Below are positions 12,908-15,230 of a stretch of 15,230 bases of DNA, in pieces. The position numbers and the translations under genes are program-made. The stretch lies in the NCBI GenBank assembly GCA_003520205.1, contig DOVG01000138.1, positions 1 through 15,230 on the forward strand, given 5' to 3'. This DNA comes from Lachnospiraceae bacterium. Lineage in GTDB: Bacteria > Bacillota > Clostridia > Lachnospirales > Lachnospiraceae. How positions within the stretch are numbered: position 1 is the stretch's first letter; the number at the start of each line of letters is the position of its first letter. The notes beneath the pieces were generated by a model that was not told the origin of the DNA, ran no database searches, and saw only the letters and a list, made by a program, of their open reading frames with translations.

Positions 12908-13822
12908 ATGAAACACTTGATTGATCCTATGGATCTATCGCTGGAAGAACTGGATGATATCCTGGCTCTGGCAGAAAAAATGTATGACAATCCTGAGAAA
13001 TACAGTGAGGTAGCGAAAGGAAAGAAGATTGCGACACTTTTTTATGAGCCATCTACAAGAACCAGGCTGAGCTTTGAGTCAGCAATGCTGGATCTTGGAG
13101 GGAATGTAATAGGCTTTTCATCCGCAAATGATTCTTCAGTTTCAAAGGGTGAAAGCGTTGAAGATACTGTAAGAACCGTAGGCTGTTTTGTAGATGTAAT
13201 AGCTATGCGTCATCCGAACGAAGGAGCGCCTAAGCTCGCATCTATGTTTTCGCCGGTTCCTATAATAAATGCCGGTGATGGAGGACATAACCATCCGACA
13301 CAGACATTAACTGACCTTTTGACTATAAGAAAAGAAAAAGGCAGACTTGATAATATGACCATAGGTTTCTGTGGAGACCTGAAGTTCGGACGTACAGTAC
13401 ATTCGCTTATAAAAGCAATGTCCAGATATAAAGGAATCAGATTTATACTGATATCCCCTCCAGAGCTTAAAGTTCCGGATTATATAATATCAGAAGTGAT
13501 AGAGCCTGCCGGTCTTGAATATGAAGAGGTAACATCTCTTGAAGAAAATATAGGCGAACTGGATATGCTCTATATGACAAGAGTTCAGCGTGAAAGATTC
13601 TTCAATGAGGCTGATTATGTAAGACTCAAGGACACATATATCCTTGATACCAAGAAGATGAAGCTTGCCAAGCAGGATATGATAGTTCTGCATCCGCTCC
13701 CAAGAGTTAATGAGATATCTCCATCAGTAGATAATGATCCGAGAGCCTGCTATTTCCGTCAGGTGAAGTATGGCAAATTTGCAAGAATGGCACTAATCAG
13801 TCGCCTTATCGGACTATTATAG
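12908..13822 (+). CDS. pyrB: Aspartate carbamoyltransferase catalytic chain
   Basis: Catalyses the first committed step of pyrimidine synthesis, carbamoyl phosphate plus aspartate to carbamoyl aspartate. With 304 residues it is normal length. Active-site motifs are complete: EPSTRTRLSF (STRT 49-52), the mobile-loop Lys80 in SVSKGES, HPTQTL (129-132) and HPLPR (262-266). The HPLPR motif clearly separates it from the OTC-like neighbour. The frame opens at ATG 12896, but ATG 12908 is preferred because GGAG (12898-12901) stands 6 bases before it. The regulatory chain gene pyrI follows, so the holoenzyme is probably of the catalytic-regulatory dodecamer type. Unusually, about 330 bp with a broken gene separates the two. 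Confidence 0.97.
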   Translation: MKHLIDPMDLSLEELDDILALAEKMYDNPEKYSEVAKGKKIATLFYEPSTRTRLSFESAMLDLGGNVIGFSSANDSSVSKGESVEDTVRTVGCFVDVIAMRHPNEGAPKLASMFSPVPIINAGDGGHNHPTQTLTDLLTIRKEKGRLDNMTIGFCGDLKFGRTVHSLIKAMSRYKGIRFILISPPELKVPDYIISEVIEPAGLEYEEVTSLEENIGELDMLYMTRVQRERFFNEADYVRLKDTYILDTKKMKLAKQDMIVLHPLPRVNEISPSVDNDPRACYFRQVKYGKFARMALISRLIGLL

Positions 13823-13855
13823 CGATTTCTGAGTGATCTTAGAAGGAGACAAGGT

Positions 13856-14135
13856 ATGAAAAAAGTTAATCGCTTTTTAGCACTGTTCCTGGTAGTTGTA
13901 TTAATTCTGGGGACTATGCTTAATTATTCAACCGAGAGTAATGCTGCTTCTTCAATAAAAGTTACACTTTCCGATAAATCATTTAGTTATACAGGATATC
14001 AAGCCTGAAAAAGAAGATGGTGATGACTGCTATTATCTGGAAGAAACTAATGATTTTGTAATAGTATCCACTGATGGATATATCAGAACATATTTCAGAC
14101 CTGATAGTGGAAAATACTACTTCGATAAACAGTAG
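13856..14135 (+). pseudogene. Broken small secreted-protein gene between pyrB and pyrI
   Basis: An excellent ribosome-binding site (AGAAGGAG, 13841-13848) precedes ATG 13856. The first 50 codons give a clear signal peptide (MKKVNRFLALFLVVVLILGT, likely cut after ESNA) and IKVTLSDKSFSYTG, then stop at TGA 14006-14008. In another frame, from about 13995 to the TAG at 14133-14135, the DNA reads DIKPEKEDGDDCYYLEE, then TNDFVIVSTDGYIRTYFRP and a short end, which looks like real protein. The joint could be a 2-base loss in the ATAT run near 13996-14000, or a larger internal deletion that fused the two ends of a longer surface protein. I do not recognise the family. The 50-residue front piece could still be made and exported. 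Confidence 0.6.
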
Positions 14136-14149
14136 AAAGGATTAAAATC

Positions 14150-14563
14150 ATGAAAATAGACAGTATACAGAATGGTATCGTACTTGATCATATAACAGCA
14201 GGAAATGCGATGAAAATATATTATGATCTGGGACTGGATAAACTGGACTGCAGTGTAGCTATGATGCAGAATGTTAAGTCCGAGAAGATGGGAAAGAAAG
14301 ATATAATAAAGGTTGATAAAGATGAATATGATATTAATCTGGATGTAATAGGATATATCGATCCGGGTGTGACAGTAAGTATCATCAAGGATGGAAAAAC
14401 TATAGAAAAGAAGAAGGTTGACCTTCCTACACGTCTTGTAAATATAAAGAAATGTAAGAATCCGAGATGTATAACAGCTATAGAGCCGAACATTCCTCAC
14501 ATTTTTAATCTCACGGATGTAGAGAAGAGAATATATAGATGTGAGTATTGTGAATCAAAGTAA
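14150..14563 (+). CDS. pyrI: Aspartate carbamoyltransferase regulatory chain
   Basis: Non-catalytic chain that binds nucleotides and tunes PyrB. The N-terminal allosteric domain has VLDHITAGNA and KSEKMGKKDIIKV. The C-terminal zinc domain has four cysteines at 102, 107, 131 and 134; their spacing (5, 24, 3) is the same as in E. coli PyrI (109, 114, 138, 141). At 137 residues it is shorter than the E. coli chain (153), mainly at the N-terminus. AAAGGA (14136-14141) precedes ATG 14150 and directly follows the stop of the broken gene. It presumably shares the pyrB transcript; I see no terminator between them. No terminator is visible before the ABC gene either. Confidence 0.96.
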   Translation: MKIDSIQNGIVLDHITAGNAMKIYYDLGLDKLDCSVAMMQNVKSEKMGKKDIIKVDKDEYDINLDVIGYIDPGVTVSIIKDGKTIEKKKVDLPTRLVNIKKCKNPRCITAIEPNIPHIFNLTDVEKRIYRCEYCESK

Positions 14564-14605
14564 TTCATATTCAAAGTATAAGTAAAGCTTTAAAGGAGTA
14601 GCAGC

Positions 14606-15230
14606 ATGATTAAAGCAGAAAATCTTTCAATGGTATATGGTAAAGATTTTAAAGCGGTGGACAATCTGTCTTTTGAAATCAAACCTGGAGAAATAGTAGG
14701 TTTTGCAGGACCAAACGGAGCAGGAAAGACCACCTGTATCAAGATGCTGACGGGGATACTGAAACCAACTGAGGGAAAAGCTACGATTAATGGTTTTGAT
14801 ATAGTTAAGGATCCTATTAAAGCCAAGGAAAGCTTTGCTTATGTAGCAGATAATCCTGACATACTGCTCCAGCTTACAGGAATAGAATATATTAACTATA
14901 TAGCAAATCTCTATAAGGTTCCTATCGATTCAAGGGAGGAACGTATAAATGAACTTGCCGAAAGATTTGGCATAAAGGATTCGTTAGGCCGTCCGATGAA
15001 AGAATATTCTCATGGTATGAGACAGAAGACGATGGTTATAGCGGCGCTGGTTCATAATCCGCCTGCATGGATACTTGATGAACCTATGACAGGACTTGAT
15101 CCGACAGCGGCATATGAGCTTAAGCAAATGATGATAGAACATGCAAAGAAAGGAAATGCGGTTCTTTTCTCTACACATGTTCTTGAAGTTGCAGAGAAGC
15201 TCTGTGACAGGATAATGATCATAAATCATG
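14606..15230 (+). CDS. ABC transporter ATP-binding protein (C-terminus beyond window)
   Basis: Cytoplasmic ATPase subunit of an ABC transporter, resembling those of ABC-2 type exporters; 208 codons are visible. Walker A is GPNGAGKTT (35-43), the signature is YSHGMRQK (134-141, in place of LSGGQ), Walker B is AWILDEP (154-160) with catalytic Glu159, followed by the D-loop GLD and switch His191. The Q-loop position reads ADNPDILLQLTG, lacking Gln, as is common in this subgroup. AAGGAG (14593-14598) stands 7 bases before ATG 14606. It follows pyrI by 42 bp without a visible terminator, so it may be co-transcribed, but any link to pyrimidine metabolism is unsupported. The permease gene, expected next, lies outside the window, so the substrate is unknown. 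Confidence 0.93.
   Translation, partial: MIKAENLSMVYGKDFKAVDNLSFEIKPGEIVGFAGPNGAGKTTCIKMLTGILKPTEGKATINGFDIVKDPIKAKESFAYVADNPDILLQLTGIEYINYIANLYKVPIDSREERINELAERFGIKDSLGRPMKEYSHGMRQKTMVIAALVHNPPAWILDEPMTGLDPTAAYELKQMMIEHAKKGNAVLFSTHVLEVAEKLCDRIMIINH

Noticed and set aside
14117..14500. Minus-strand frames opposite pyrI
   Set aside because: pyrI on the plus strand has all four zinc cysteines and the allosteric-domain motifs; the antisense frames show no domain.
14150..15230. Treating pyrI plus the ABC ATPase as a functional nucleotide-transport unit
   Set aside because: Only adjacency supports it; the permease is outside the window and the ATPase resembles general ABC-2 exporters.

Overview
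The window looks like chromosome from a low-GC, fibre-degrading Firmicute, most likely a rumen or gut Lachnospiraceae close to Butyrivibrio or Pseudobutyrivibrio. That is inference, from the gene content (a large secreted xylanase, an intracellular cellobiose phosphorylase), Gram-positive strong ribosome-binding sites, an S-box (SAM-I) riboswitch and AT-rich promoters. No phage genes, transposase, CRISPR array, tRNA or rRNA were seen.

Layout. Bases 1-3015 (minus strand): a cellobiose phosphorylase (GH94) running off the left edge, with its own promoter, preceded by an aldose 1-epimerase-family gene that ends in a strong terminator. Bases 3080-5164 (plus strand): a HIT-family hydrolase, then a SAM-I riboswitch with a fully legible terminator/antiterminator switch, then metK and its terminator. 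Two direct copies of a ~38-bp palindromic repeat flank this HIT-metK block. Just right of the second copy is a 5'-truncated, frameshifted remnant of a sensor histidine kinase (5252-5629). Bases 5737-10572 (minus strand): a 1611-residue secreted GH10 xylanase with two related N-terminal modules, a GH10 catalytic domain, an unassigned beta-rich segment, a CBM9 module, a ~350-residue Ala/Lys/Asp-rich helical stalk, an Fn3-like domain and a very lysine-rich Big_2-like end. Bases 10573-10931: tandem promoters for the xylanase and an unusually long terminator hairpin for the aquaporin gene at 10932-11645 (minus). Bases 11756-15230 (plus strand): an ornithine-carbamoyltransferase-like gene with an atypical acceptor site, pyrB, a decayed small secreted-protein gene, pyrI, and the start of an ABC transporter ATPase cut by the right edge.

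How the genes fit together. The xylanase attacks xylan outside the cell. The GH94 enzyme splits imported cellobiose with phosphate, and the epimerase probably speeds anomer exchange of the released sugar. MetK makes SAM and is switched off by SAM through its leader. PyrB and PyrI are the catalytic and regulatory chains of aspartate carbamoyltransferase; the carbamoyltransferase-like gene next to them shares carbamoyl phosphate as substrate. The block is mostly housekeeping and carbohydrate metabolism. I found no convincing new multi-gene system. The items most worth a second look are the noncanonical carbamoyltransferase, the broken gene inside pyrB-pyrI, the palindromic repeats and the xylanase's non-catalytic modules.
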